From contig CM063289.1 in NCBI GenBank assembly GCA_032173965.1, positions 28,049,690 through 28,113,689 of the forward strand: a DNA stretch of 64,000 bases, written 5' to 3'. Source of the stretch: Sitta carolinensis. Lineage: Eukaryota > Chordata > Aves > Passeriformes > Sittidae. Numbering within the stretch: the stretch's first letter is position 1; every line of letters begins with the position of its first letter. Both the position numbers and the translations under genes were made by a program. Below are positions 1 through 11,548 of this stretch, one piece after another. Below the pieces are notes generated by a model, which saw only the letters and a program-made list of their open reading frames with translations, did no database searches and had not been told where the DNA came from.

Positions 1-644
1 GATTTTATTCTAATGAGCTTGTTCATAAGAATGCCAGGAGGACTTGGCCCCTTTGGAGGAAATAAACTACAAACTTTGCCTATGCATTTTAAAACACATC
101 AGTGCCATATAAAGGGAAAAAGAAATGTTTCCTCTCCTTTCAGTGCACTGCAGTTTTCACTTAGTTGAACCTGATGCAATAAGCTATGGCTCCTTTTACT
201 GCTGTAAACTCATTTCCTACCTTTCCTGGGATTTCTCAGGGATGCATAGACATTTTCAGATGGGGACATATTTTTTCCATTGATTGAATAAAACTGGAAA
301 CTATCGTGACTCTTTGGGCTCAAGATACCCTTGTGGAAATACAAAATACAAAAGGCAGCCCTTGTCCATACTCTCCTAAATGAAATTTATTCCAGGGCAC
401 AACATTGTCAAAGCTGCCACAGCCTGAAAACCAGAACACTTCTCTCCCCAAACCCACCTAGAAATGCTGTGGTGCTCAGGGGGTCGGTCAACAGCATCCA
501 ATACATACGGAAGAACAATAACACTAAATAGTATTAAATCAGGGTTTTATTATACCTATTACTATTAAATGTATTTTTATTAAATCTAGTTATAGCATAA
601 GACTTGTTCTCCAGAGACAAAGAATGAGGCTTCTAGGGTTGCAC

Positions 645-790
645 TTTGGGGAAATCTACTCCTGCTTTTCTTTGAAACAACCTGAATATTTTTCTTGAAT
701 GCATGAGCTGAGTGAAGAAGCAGACAAGCCCATGGAAACCTACTGGCACCTTTGCCAAAATGATGCTCTCCGCGTGCCCAGCAGAGCCCT
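645..790 (-). pseudogene. FREM1: Possible further FREM1 CSPG-repeat remnant
   Basis: One frame reads CFFTQLMHSRKIF, and another reads NIQVVSKKSRSRF over the same stretch. Together they resemble F.Q.........YVHKSK...SDRF in a later CSPG repeat of FREM1. It is in the right order at the left end of the window. The frames disagree and no splice sites were confirmed, so chance remains likely. Confidence 0.2.
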
Positions 791-2430
791 CTTCCCCTGC
801 TCTCCCTCCTCTCTCTCTCTGATCCTGCTTTTCAGCCAACCACACATAAAAATCTCTGGCATGTGCCAAGTACTACAGATGGGTCCATTGTAGCACACCC
901 TAATGTTCATAGCTGACACCCAGGTGTTACAGTTTGTACTTGCTTGCTAGCCAGACGGTGGCTGTGTGCCAAGGGGAAGGCACAAAGCACTCGGATACCG
1001 TGCTGAAAAGCTATATAAGAGAGACTTTAAGAGACAGGAGAGCAGGTAAGAGGTTAAACAAAAGCAAGAGGAGACCCATCCACCAGCAAACATCTCCCTC
1101 TGCTGCGCATCCAGCCTCTGGTCCCATCCCCATAAAGCTCTGATTTATTATTGGATTCTATCCAAGCATCCCTGTTCCCCTGACCTTATCCACTGTCACA
1201 CCAGCTCGTTTCAAATCTACTGCTGATCTGCAAGTTATTTCAGGTCTGGCTAACAATGAAGTGACTTATTTAAAAGACGTGGGCAGAGGGAGAATGGGCT
1301 GTCCGTTTCTGATGTGCTCTTCCCACCTGGGTTATGGACACTGCCTGCACAGGATCTGAATGCATAAGGAGCAGAGCTCCTGAAATCACACCAACCCTCT
1401 GTGTGCATGTATTTGAGTGGCCTGGAGAGTATTTACAAGCCTTCCTTATATAATAGATGTAGCTGGAAAGGGTTAACACCAGTATCCTATTTTCTCTTCC
1501 ATTTTCCCCTCCCAGGAGCCTACTCCCCTTCCAGCCTAATTTCCTTCAGTTTAATTAATTTTCAGTAATCACAAGTCTAGACACCACAAGCAGCAGCTTC
1601 ACACCCCAGGTGACACGGTAACGCTTGCAGCGGATGGGCAAAGGGATGTGGTGTGGTTTCATGCACCAGCCCCCTGCATGGAGCCAGAGCTGCCCACGTC
1701 TCAGCTAAGCCCTTTTTGCAGAACAAACAATTTTTTGGAGAACAAATGCTTTTAAGGATTCAGGTGCAGGGAGCTTTTCGACCATCTGGCTGGCGGGGGC
1801 TCCCCAGCTGTCTGCAGCGGGTGCGTTCGGAGCAGCACGTACGAGCAGGGTCCAACTCTTCGGAGACATGCCAAACCTGTGACACATGTGGAGAGCAACT
1901 GTGCAGTGCTGGCTCATTCCAGAAAGCCTTGAATCAGTGGTGTGTGGGCTATAAAGCCATGCACCATGCGTATGCTGTGGCCCAGGCAGGGTTTCTAGAG
2001 GGTTGGCAGCTCTTGCTGACACAATCAGAGGTGCTGGGCCGACATGCACCTGCTATGTGACCCCATACCTTTCTACTCAGGGTGAATCCAGAGGTTCTCA
2101 CTTCTTGGATAAAATTTCAGAAAGGAAAAAGAGAAAAGGGCCTGAGCATCTCTGATGGTCTAAGGAGGTCACCTTTTATTGACATTTGTATTTGCTATCC
2201 ACGGCAAAGCAAGAAAAATTACAAGGTGTCAGGAAGGCAAGCTAGGAAATAGTAGCAATCTCATGGGAATACACAGAGATGGATCTCTTGAGACATGCAC
2301 AGGAAGAGCAGGACAGAAGTAACCCAAGGAGATCAGGGGCACGGTGTCACCAGAGCATGGAGGAGCAGCAGTGAAAAAGACATTGCTTTGTGCATTAAAA
2401 ACTGTACCTTTTTCATCCCAGAACTATTCA
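791..2430. other. No gene recognised
   Basis: Unique sequence, probably intronic to the FREM1 locus if the 0.65 kb remnant is real. The overlapping open frames on both strands at 1.65-2.06 kb show no recognisable domain. Confidence 0.5.
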
Positions 2431-2543
2431 ACAAAAGATTGGATGTGGCAATTAGTGCCATGGTCTAGTTGACAAGGTGGTAAATCAAGGTTTGGACTCA
2501 ACAATCTCAGAAGTCCTTTTCCAACCTAAATAATTCTGTGATT
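2431..2543 (+). mobile_element. CR1 LINE 3' end fragment
   Basis: The stretch with TGCCATGGTCTAGTTGAC, GGTTTGGACTCAACAATCTC and TTTTCCAACCTAAATAATTC then TGTGATT is the 3' terminus of an avian CR1 subfamily in plus orientation. It ends at the usual octamer-like tail. 5'-truncated. Confidence 0.8.
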
Positions 2544-3572
2544 TACAAACCCCTGGGCTGAAGCATCTCCTAGGGCTGCCACCATCTATTGGTTTTCCAC
2601 TCATTAATATGGATTATTTTGCATCCTGACACTAGCAGTCACTGATGGCTCTTGCACTATTCCCCACTCATGAGCACTTATGAGCTCCAAAAAACACTTG
2701 GTGGTGTTTGAGGAACTTGCACATATTGGAAATTAATCCCACAGCACATGAGAATGAATTTGGGATCCAAAGAGAGAGCTAACACCCACCAGCCATAGTA
2801 GCTGCTGCTTACACAGAGGCTCCGGACCAATTTTTAGCCCTATAAAAAGCACACATTTTAAAACACACAAAATTGGACCAACTGATAGCCAGCCAACTTT
2901 TGGTATAATCTCTCTTTCAATCTAACGCCAGTAAAGAAAGAAAAAGAATACTAATGAAGGCGCTTGACAGAAAGGACAGTTAGTTCATGCATGCATTAGT
3001 GAACAGCTATGGTGTGTGAAAAAAAACCTTCCTATCCTTTGGTTGCAGAATATCACTGCTAAAATATTTCCCCACCCTCAGCCCAGTCTGAGATTTAGTA
3101 CTGGTAGTTATTGAACACAGTCCACAGGGGTCTCTTTCCCAGCCCCTTCTGAAGATTTCCACCTTCACCAGGACCAAGCAGGATGAGTCAGCCCTTGCTT
3201 GGCCCTCCCTGTAAAGCCTGGTCCTTATTAGAGATTACAGCTCACAAATTGCTGGCTTGCAGAGGGCAATGCTCTGCTGCATCCCCAGCCCTCACAGCTC
3301 GTATTTAACTCCCACACAACCTGCATATTCAGGTTGGGAGCACAAAGCCTCCCTCAGAGGGTCACTTCCTTCCTCTTCTGAAATTAATGACTCCACAGAT
3401 CCGTTGGTTGGGCACAGAAATTCCTATGGAGATAAAGTAAATATTTCATCCTGTTTGTGAAGACTGAAGAATAATGCCCTGGGCTTCATCAAGGTGGGAT
3501 CAGCAGCATCCAAGACACTTGCAGCACTGTATCATGACCCAGGATGAATAACACCATCCTCATCCACCTCGA

Positions 3573-3890
3573 AGTCACAGAATCACAGAATGGTTTGGTA
3601 CAGATGGGACATTAAATTCATCTAGCTTCAACTCCTCTGCCATGGGATGGGACACCCTCCACTAGATCAGGTTGCTTCAATCCCCATTCAGCATGGCTTT
3701 GGACACTTCCAGGGATGGGGCATCCACAGCTTTTCTGAGCAATGTGTCCCAGTGCCTCACCTCCTCACAGGGAAGAATTTCTTCCATGTACATAACCTAA
3801 ATTTTCACCCATGACTCCTTGTCCTATCCCCAAAGATCCTGATGAAGTCCCTTTCTAGCTTCATTGTAATACTTTCCAGCTTCTGATTAT
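3573..3890 (-). mobile_element. CR1 LINE 3' fragment
   Basis: It starts with AATCACAGAATGGTTTGG (reverse complement of the CR1 tail) and continues with CTGCCATGGGATGGGACACC, CACTTCCAGGGATGGGGCAT and CTTTCTAGCTTCATTGTA. This is typical CR1 3' UTR on the minus strand. Confidence 0.9.
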
Positions 3891-6800
3891 TATGTTGCAG
3901 TTACTGAACTGAGACCACCTGACTCCTGAAAGGTTTTGTGTGTGTGTGTTCCCGGCAAGCAAAGCAAAACAAAATAAATTAAAATCACAGGACAAAGCAC
4001 ATGAAAATCCATTTGGCTGTAACAAGCTGGACTTAATAATGCACTCAGGATGCCCAAAAAATGGAAGTTCACTTTTCCAGTCACCTTTCCCCTGCTTTCA
4101 TGAACTCCGCCCACCCCTTCCTTTCAGTAGATTATGTGAGACTCATTACTTTTTATAGCTTTGAACAAAAAACATAATCTTACTGTTTCTTACTAATATT
4201 AGGCAATGACATAATGCCATTTGCAGAGGTGTCACTGACTTTTACTGGCTTCTGATGGCAGGGCTCTCAACTTTATATTCTGTTTTATGTAAGCCTCCTC
4301 AGAATTTATTGACCTCAAAGGATTTCTCAAGTTGCTTAATTATAAAAGGAAGAAGACAGCACAGTGGCTTAGTGATCCAATATAAAAGTCAGCTAAAATG
4401 TGTCATTACAGAGAGGGATAGTGGAGGGAGATGTGCAGCAGGAAGCAGTTTCTAGGGCCTGAGCCCAAGAGGCAAAGCTTTCTCTCTGAGTTACTCCATC
4501 AGGAATGCTGCAGGGTAAGGCTGAGAGGATGGTTTCCAGCTTGCTCTGGTGTTCAATAGGTATGTTGTGTTCACTCCAAGTGGGATAGGGACAAAGGCTA
4601 TGGTCACCTTGAAGCAAAGACAAGGAGAAAACAAGAAAGAAATCCTGCAGGAGACCTTCCAGAACCAGGAGAAAGTGCCAGATGAAAACTTGTGTTTGGT
4701 CTCGCTGCTTACCCTATCAACTAAGCCAAACCACAAACTAAATCATTACCCGAACAAGTCTACTGCTGCAGGAGCTGGCTGGGGATTTCACTCATCCCCA
4801 GGAAAAAGGAGGAATAAAATCCCTAAAGCTACTGCTGCCTCCAGCTGCAGGTCTGGAGGCACATGGGGACAGTTTGGTCGAGCTCATCCCCTGAAGTATC
4901 TTTGGTGTCTGCTTGTGACCCAGTACTGGAAATGGCATTTTGTCAGCTGCTTCAGCTTCCAAACCCATATTTGGGGAGAAAAAAAATAAAGTAAAAGGAA
5001 ACAGTAAGTGAGACACTGGTGAAAAAACAAACCAGCAGCAGTCACTGCCCATTTAGTGAGAGGGATTTAATTACTTGAGCCAGACTTGAGCTCAGCATTG
5101 CACAGCAGTTACTCCACACACTCTTTTCCAAACTCAAAGCAACATTTCCAATGCCGTCCTTTCTCCTCAGGGTGGGAACGAAGAGATTTCTCAATGTTAC
5201 TGTGGGAAAAGCAGCTTACTAAGGACAGAGGCTGGAAAAAAATTAGTTAAGATGACAAGTCTGTGTAAAAATAATTAAAATTCATGCATGTGCTGCAAGA
5301 AAGGCCACTGACTTCTCTGCATGACCTGCAGCAGGAACAGCACTGATGTGTTGGTACAACATCCAGCACAGGGTGACAGGCAGGAGCCCCTCTGAGGCTC
5401 CTTATTTCTTAGTTACTTTTAATTTCAAAGTGGTAGAAGAGGCAGCTCAGATTGTTTAAATTATTATTTTGGTCTCTCCTATGCTGCTTGGTACGCGGCC
5501 CGTGGCTGTGTCCAAAAGAGGCAGATTTGGCTGGAAAGACTGAATGCTGCTTAGTATTTTCCCTGTTATATTTTCACATCTTGGGGAAAACTGTGGCAGC
5601 GAGGGATCTGTACCTAAGCTTTTCTAATTCGTGTGGCCATCACTTACTCGGCACGACACCACAGGTCTCACGTCTCTTGGCAGCAGTACAGGGCTCGCAC
5701 TTTCATATGGATGAAGTATTTGTGAGCAATTTCTCCGATTTATTAAGCATGAACAGGCTCCTCTTAGCATGGAGCAGATAGAATTTTTTAAAAACATTTC
5801 AACAAATCTGCTCCTGTGGGACTGGGACAGAAAGCTTTGCCACATACGCACATGTGATTTTTTTCTTAAGTTGCTCTTCAGCCTCACAGGTTTTGATGAA
5901 ACCAAGAATTGGATTCATGGCTTTGTGCAGAAGAAGGGTGCACTTCCAGCTCCGTGTTTTGGTGGGAAATGGTAATATGGGCACATTTACTTCCTTTACG
6001 AGAGGGCTCAATTTGATCCATGGACTGGGAATACATAAACAAGATCTGAGATATGAAGTTTGCCTCTGACAAACTACAAAACAACATGGAAATTCAAAGA
6101 CTAAATAAGGGGTGTCTCCATGGGGTTGCTCACAGTACGAAGGAGAGAATATACGGATCCAGGAAAGCCGTTTCACGTGCGTGGAAACAGAAACAGCAGC
6201 AAGGAACTATCCTCACAGAGGGAAATTGGAAGTAATGGGAGAAAGAAGGTAAAGACATGAAGCATAAGCAAATCAGACTGAGAGAGTAGGCAAAGAGCAG
6301 GATGAAGGAGACAACACAGCTGCAGATCATGCCTTGCAAGCAGAGGACTTGGCTGGAGAGGGAAGGGGGAGGCTGGCAGCATTCCTCCCAAGCAAAGGGG
6401 CATGATGGCTTCTCACCCATGAGCTCCCAAGGAAGTGCTTGTAGGAAGGAGGGACACGTGTCCATTTTATAACTTCAGGTTGTTTGTACTTCTATCATTT
6501 TTTCTAAATATATACGTGATGATCTGGGAAAGAAGCCAAAGCTGTTTCAAGCTTCGATGCCCCTCTGTGCATGCCATGGGCTGCTGCTCCCCTCCAGAGA
6601 GGGGCAACCACAGTGGACTTTTCTGCTTTTTCCTGCAAAAAGGACCCAGAAAAGGGGCCCGGGCACCCAGGCAGAGCAACATGGGATTTCCTATGTGCAC
6701 TGATTTTTGACTCAAGAACAACACTTGTACTTTTTTTCACAACTAGAGTTGTTCACTGGGTATTTTACAATCCGATAGATTTCTTGTGCCCTGAAAATGG

Positions 6801-7329
6801 GGATTCAAACCTTGCTAGTGGGAAGAGTTAGACTTGGATACAAATTTGAGACAAAAGGTTTGTTTGGCAAGTCCTAAATAGTCTTCTAGCCTAAGAATAG
6901 AAATTATTTTTAGCTCTACAAACTATTTTTTGAGTAGAAAAAATGTACCATCACCATTCAATGAAGTTTAAGTCTTGCTGGTGCTTCTTTCCATACAACC
7001 CATGGAGGTCTTTAAAGGGTCTACAAAACATAAGAAACAAAACCAGTATTTTATTCTTCTATTTACAGACTGGATCTGGAATTTCTGGAAGGATTCAGCA
7101 GGTCCACATAATTTATTTTATTTTTCAACTTGTGAATTCTTAAGAGTAGAAACCCAAATTAGGCCAAAACATATATTACTGCCAGGAAGTTACTGAAACC
7201 ACATTACTTGCAGCCTAATATTACAACACACCAGATTTCTTCCTCTTCCTTCTGCAGACCAATAGCAAAATGCTCACGACTCAAAAACCTTATGATAAAC
7301 TATTTTATGGTGAAAGGATGTCAGAAGGG
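3891..7329. other. Probable intron, no gene recognised
   Basis: AT-rich unique sequence with a short (GT)n at 3,933-3,950. Many overlapping frames of 60-146 codons on both strands contradict one another and show no domain. Confidence 0.5.
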
Positions 7330-7462
7330 CTTCACTGCTTGCAAAGAGAGACAATTAATATTACTCTCCATGTAGCTTTCACCTCTTTGAAGCTTTATTC
7401 CCAGAGATGGCACTCTGGTTCTCTTGAAAGGAGCGTGAGCCTTCAACTGCCTTTGGACCTTA
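7330..7462 (-). pseudogene. FREM1: Possible FREM1 exon after the 8.0 kb exon
   Basis: An open frame reads VPSLGIKLQRGESYMESNI and then NCLSLQAVK. The next FREM1 CSPG repeat has the pattern P..G...L..G..W......KC....V, which fits loosely. An acceptor-like TTTTTTTAATATTTAAG lies upstream. Evidence is thin. Confidence 0.25.
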
Positions 7463-7924
7463 AATATTAAAAAAACCCCAAACCATGCCATGTTCTTCCC
7501 AACAAGATTCACTGTTAAAAATAGATTAAAGAGAATGGAGAAAACATACAGAAGGGAATAAAGAAAGTGGGAAAGAGACTCAGGGTGTGAAAAAAGAGCA
7601 ATTCTGGCCTAACGGAAAACAACCTGAGTTTTGCCACTAACTTAAATATAAACAAGCCTTTGCTCAGAGACCAAAAACCAGCTTTTTCTGCATGAATGGT
7701 TTTGCTGGATGGCATTGTGCAGCTTGTCACAGTCCTGTACCAGGCAGCAGAGTGCACAGCCTTGTTATGAATCAGCTTTCAGGGACAACTCATGCACTGG
7801 AAGCCAGATCTCCTCTGTAATGTGGGTGGGCTTGGAGATGCTGGTGTTGAGATGAGTTCCTCTCATTTCTTTCTTTCTTTTTTCTTTGTAAGTCTATGCA
7901 CCGAATGTCACTTAGATAGCTAAC

Positions 7925-8069
7925 CTGGAAAGATGAGGGATTTCATCGTTGACTGGCATGATGTAGATGTAAAGTGTCCCTTGGACTGTGCGCTTGCCAT
8001 CTGTCAGCTGCATGGTAAAACTATCCTCTAGGCTTTCTGTGTCATTATGCATGTACAGCAGCATCAGTC
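7925..8069 (-). pseudogene. FREM1: FREM1 CSPG-repeat exon, intact (145 bp)
   Basis: A textbook acceptor (CCCCTCCTTCCTGTAG) and donor (TTTCCAG|GTTAGC) bound a stop-free exon. It takes two bases at its 5' end and leaves two at its 3' end. The translation contains LLYMHNDTESLEDSFTMQL, TDGKRTVQGTLYIYIMPV and NDEIPHLS. This is the end of a CSPG repeat and matches the FREM1 segment [21 protein letters not shown]...VIPVNDEKP.LS. Conservation is clearly higher than in the upstream exons. It may belong to a still-expressed 3' part of the gene; only its upstream neighbours are visibly broken. Confidence 0.75.
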
Positions 8070-9117
8070 CTACAGGAAGGAGGGGTAAATTAAAATGGAA
8101 ATCCTGGATTCTCCAAAAATTTAGATCATAGATATCATATTATTTAAAAAAAATAAAGCTCCACAACTCTATGGAATTTAAGACAACCATTGTGATCTTT
8201 AGGCATTACAGATTCAGAAAGCCCATCCTGCTTCCACAGAAAGAAATCCTTTTTGCTGCTGTGATGCTCATGCCTATGTAAGCTCATACAACCCACACAC
8301 AGCCCAACGTAGCACTCAAATGAGGTGCTGCTCCTCTGTCAGTGTCCCCCCACAGCTGCTCTTCCCCACAGCTGAGCCTTCCGAGGCTTTCGTATTTCTC
8401 ATCTGTGGTCTCCCACCTTGACTCACAGCTCGGACCCCTCCCAAGGGGTTAAGACTGTATTTAGCAGCCCTGGATGGAGGCTTTAATCTTGCTGTGCTTC
8501 CTGCAAATGCAAGAGCAGAAGCAGCACAGCAGGGCTCTGGAAGTCATTCCCAGCTAACTTACGGAGCAGAGAGTGAGCCAAGCTCAGCACGCTTTGGAGC
8601 AGTCCCCATGGGAGGCCTTGATTGCTAGTGAGATACTGGCAATATCTTCACTAAATTTTGGGGGAACTTAAAAGAGATTCATACATGATGTGCTCTTCAA
8701 CACATCTGCTTTGCAGGGCTAGAGCTCTCCCTAAATTCCTTATTCCCTGGGCACAAACACAGCCCTTGCCACCACGATATCCAAATGCTTCACACTCGGT
8801 CAGTGGCCCTAGCTTGCCAAGCCCTCACTGTGGCAGGAAAACACAGGCGGGCACAAGCCAAATTTAACAAGTAACCTGGAAAGTCAGTGACTGCAGGAAG
8901 ATTGGAAACAATGCTCCTGGAGGCCTGGTGCTGCTGCCTATCCATGTGTGGTTTTTCAACCCATTTTGGGGCAAGGAAATGGGAAACACGGGATGGAGTT
9001 GTTCATGGGATGAGCTTAACTAGCAGTATATGCAGGTAAACACATACAGAGTGTGCTTGAGTACACCGGGGGAAAAATAATCGGCTTTTTTTGAGTTGAA
9101 AGGAGTACCTCAAACCC
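8070..9117. other. Intron upstream of the 8.0 kb exon
   Basis: Unique sequence in the gene-direction upstream flank of the intact exon, next to the CpG-rich patch. No further exon recognised. Confidence 0.5.
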
Positions 9118-9292
9118 AAGCAAACGCTCGGTGAAGGAGGAGCTGGCTCCGCTGTGGGGCCGGGTGCAGTGAGCGGCCGCCCCCGGCAGGGGCCCCCCGC
9201 GGCCCGCGCAGCCCGCGCTCCCAGCGCGGCCGGGCCGTGAGGGGACAGGCCCGGGCCCGCCGCCTCTCGCCCCGCAGCCCTGGAAACAAGGC
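9118..9292. promoter_or_regulatory. Short CpG-rich patch (possible orphan CpG island)
   Basis: About 22 CpG dinucleotides fall in roughly 170 bp, including GCGGCCGC and runs such as CCGCGGCCCGCGCAGCCCGC. The DNA on either side is AT-rich and CpG-poor. The patch directly abuts a minus-strand CR1 at 9,297 and lies about 1.1 kb upstream, in gene direction, of the intact FREM1 exon at 8.0 kb. It may be an intragenic promoter, or GC-rich sequence inserted or amplified by biased gene conversion. No TATA box or initiator is recognised. Confidence 0.4.
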
Positions 9293-9296
9293 GTTT

Positions 9297-9770
9297 ACAA
9301 AGGAAAAACCCTCCAAGATCACCGAATCCGACTGTTCCCCCAGCACTGCCAAGGCCACTACTAAACCATGTCCCCAAATGCAACATCCACACAGTTTTTA
9401 AATGCCTCCAGCGATGTGGACTCCACCATTGCCCTGGGCAGCAGGACAACCCTTTACATGAGGAAATTTGCCAGAATATTCAATCTGAACTTTCCTTGGA
9501 CAGCTTGAGGCCGTTTCCTCTTCTTCTGTCGCTTGCTATTAGGGAGCAGAGCCCGGCCCCACTGCTGTCCCCTCCTGTCTGGGAGTTGTGCAGAGCTGGA
9601 GGATCCTCCAGAGCATCCTTTGCTCCAGGCTGAGCCCTTTTCCAGCCCCCAAGCCTCCTTTGCTCCAGGCTGAGCCCTTTTCCAGCCCCCAAGCCTCCTT
9701 TGCTCCAGGCTGAGCCTTTTCCAGCCCCGCAGCCGCTCCTCATCACACCTGTGCTCTGGCACAAGAGTGC
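9297..9770 (-). mobile_element. CR1 LINE 3' fragment with internal tandem
   Basis: CTCCAAGATCACCGAATCCG, CACTGCCAAGGCCACTACTA, ATGTCCCCAAATGCAACATC and CTTGAGGCCGTTTCCTCTTC are CR1 3' UTR landmarks, followed by CCGCTCCTCATCACACCTGT. A 40-bp segment inside it is tandemly triplicated (see the repeat entry). The open frames here are by-products of that tandem. Confidence 0.85.
9613..9731. repeat. 40-bp tandem repeat, three copies, inside CR1
   Basis: The unit holding TTTGCTCCAGGCTGAGCC and TTTTCCAGCCCCCAAGCC is repeated at 9,613, 9,653 and 9,693. Copies one and two differ at one base, and the third lacks one C. The near identity implies recent expansion of a normally single CR1 segment. Confidence 0.95.
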
Positions 9771-9861
9771 ACCAAAAGCAGCTAAACAATAAAGGGTACA
9801 ATGAAAAAAGCTGCAGTGCCATCACTCACACCTTGCTGGAGCTCATCTGGGGAAAAAGCAG

Positions 9862-10060
9862 TGAATCATAAAATCCTAGCATGGTTTGTGCCACAAGAAA
9901 CTAAAGCCCATCGTATTCCACCCTTTACCATGGGCAGGGACACCTTCCACTATCACAGATTGCTCCAAGCTCTGTCCAAACTTGCCTTGACTACTTCCAG
10001 GGATGGTTCATCCACAGCTTTTCTGTGCAGCCTTGCTCCAGTGTCACACCCCTGGTAAGG
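9862..10060 (-). mobile_element. CR1 LINE 3' fragment
   Basis: GTGAATCATAAAATCCTAGC, ACCATGGGCAGGGACACCTT, AGATTGCTCCAAGCTCTGTC and CTTCCAGGGATGGTTCATCC match the CR1 3' UTR in reverse orientation. It is a separate insertion from the one just upstream. Confidence 0.9.
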
Positions 10061-11529
10061 CACATCACCAGCATCTCCACCAGTGAGCCCATGAGCTGGT
10101 GGAGGCTGATGATGGGATACTCAGTGTGCCCATGGGGATGGCAAGTCTTCAGCATTCAGCATGGTTAGTCCTGTTACACTCTGGACACTTTCTCCAGCCT
10201 GCTGCAAGGAAAATGTCAAAGGAGAGGAAATACAACCAGGCCAATCATCAAGATTTATGGAAAAAATTTAAACAAGAACGTTTAAAACATAATGATACAT
10301 TATGTATCCTGTGTACACAGGAGACGTTTGGCCAAAAATATATCCCAGCAGACCCTCTGCCTTTTTGAAAGAAATAGTCTAACTTCCAGTGGAAGCAAGT
10401 GTTTGCCTTTTTTTTGTTTCAAAAATCAGTTTCTGGAGGCCAGATGCACAGAGAGGGACTCATTCTGCATCCAAATCTGCTGACCTTGCCCTGTCTTTAC
10501 CAGGAGGCATGAGGGGATCCTAAGAGGGAAGAACAGATCCCGTCGTTGCCCTCAGCACATGCTCTGCCACATGGGTACAAGGCTGCAAGTTTACAGGTGC
10601 TCCCAGATTTGCTTCCTCTCCCTTCACCCAGGGACTGCCACATATCATCGCTAATGAAACCTCCGTTTACATTACTCGGTCCTTTCCCACTCGCAGCATA
10701 TGCTCACTGGAAAAAAAAAACTAAAAAAAATTACTGCTGGTAGCCCCACTGCAGGATCTTTTTTCTGCACTTCAAAGTAGTCTATAATGTACGTTGGAGC
10801 GCCAACGCTTTCATTGACATATAGCTTGTTCACTTGGATGTCATGAGAGAGCAAGCGAGTGAATCTAAACAGCGCAGCGAGCTAGTTAGATGGCTAATCT
10901 GGTGGGTTGCTTTGATTTCATAAATAAATTAGTTTAGTCTTCTGAACAGGGAGAGAAACACGAACCAGTGATCTCAGCAGCACTGCTGCCCTTCATTACC
11001 GAGAGGGCCTTGCTCAATTAGAAATGCCATTTGTTTTGATTATAAGGTTTTATATGAGTAGAACCAAATTTTACCCTAATACATTGACTAAGGACTTGTA
11101 TAAAGAACCACAGCCAGAGCTGTTTTCCAGCTGAAATACTGGACACAGGCTGTATGTTAAGGGATGCAGGTAAGGGACTGAGGGCTGGGGTGCAGACCAG
11201 CACCCCCAAGGGTGTTCTGTGTTCAGGCTGTGTTAGCACTAATTGCTGCCAGCTCACCACTGACAGCATACCAGACACCAGCATGAGTTTTTCTTGGGAA
11301 TGAACTACAGGATGTTTTTTTTCTTTTTCCCCTCCCGCCCTTCTGGATGGAAATAGCTCATTAAATATTTAATTTTTCAATTAAAGAGTCACTTTGAAAA
11401 AACAAAAGTTAATATTCATCCTTTTAACATGTGGCAGGTTCAGAGCAGCCGTGCTTTTTGCACACTTCAGAACCAGAGCTCAGACATGAGAAGAAGCTGT
11501 TTGAAATGCATCTGAAATGCATGATGCAC

Positions 11530-11548
11530 AAAAAAAAAAAAAAAAAAA
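11530..11548. repeat. 19-base poly(A) run
   Basis: A simple homopolymer in an intron. Similar A runs of 19 and 17 bases occur at 22,019-22,037 and 43,169-43,185. Confidence 0.95.

Noticed and set aside
9454..9825. 123-codon frame with repeated LEQRRLGGWKRAQPG
   Set aside because: It is produced by the 40-bp tandem inside CR1, not by a repeat protein gene.
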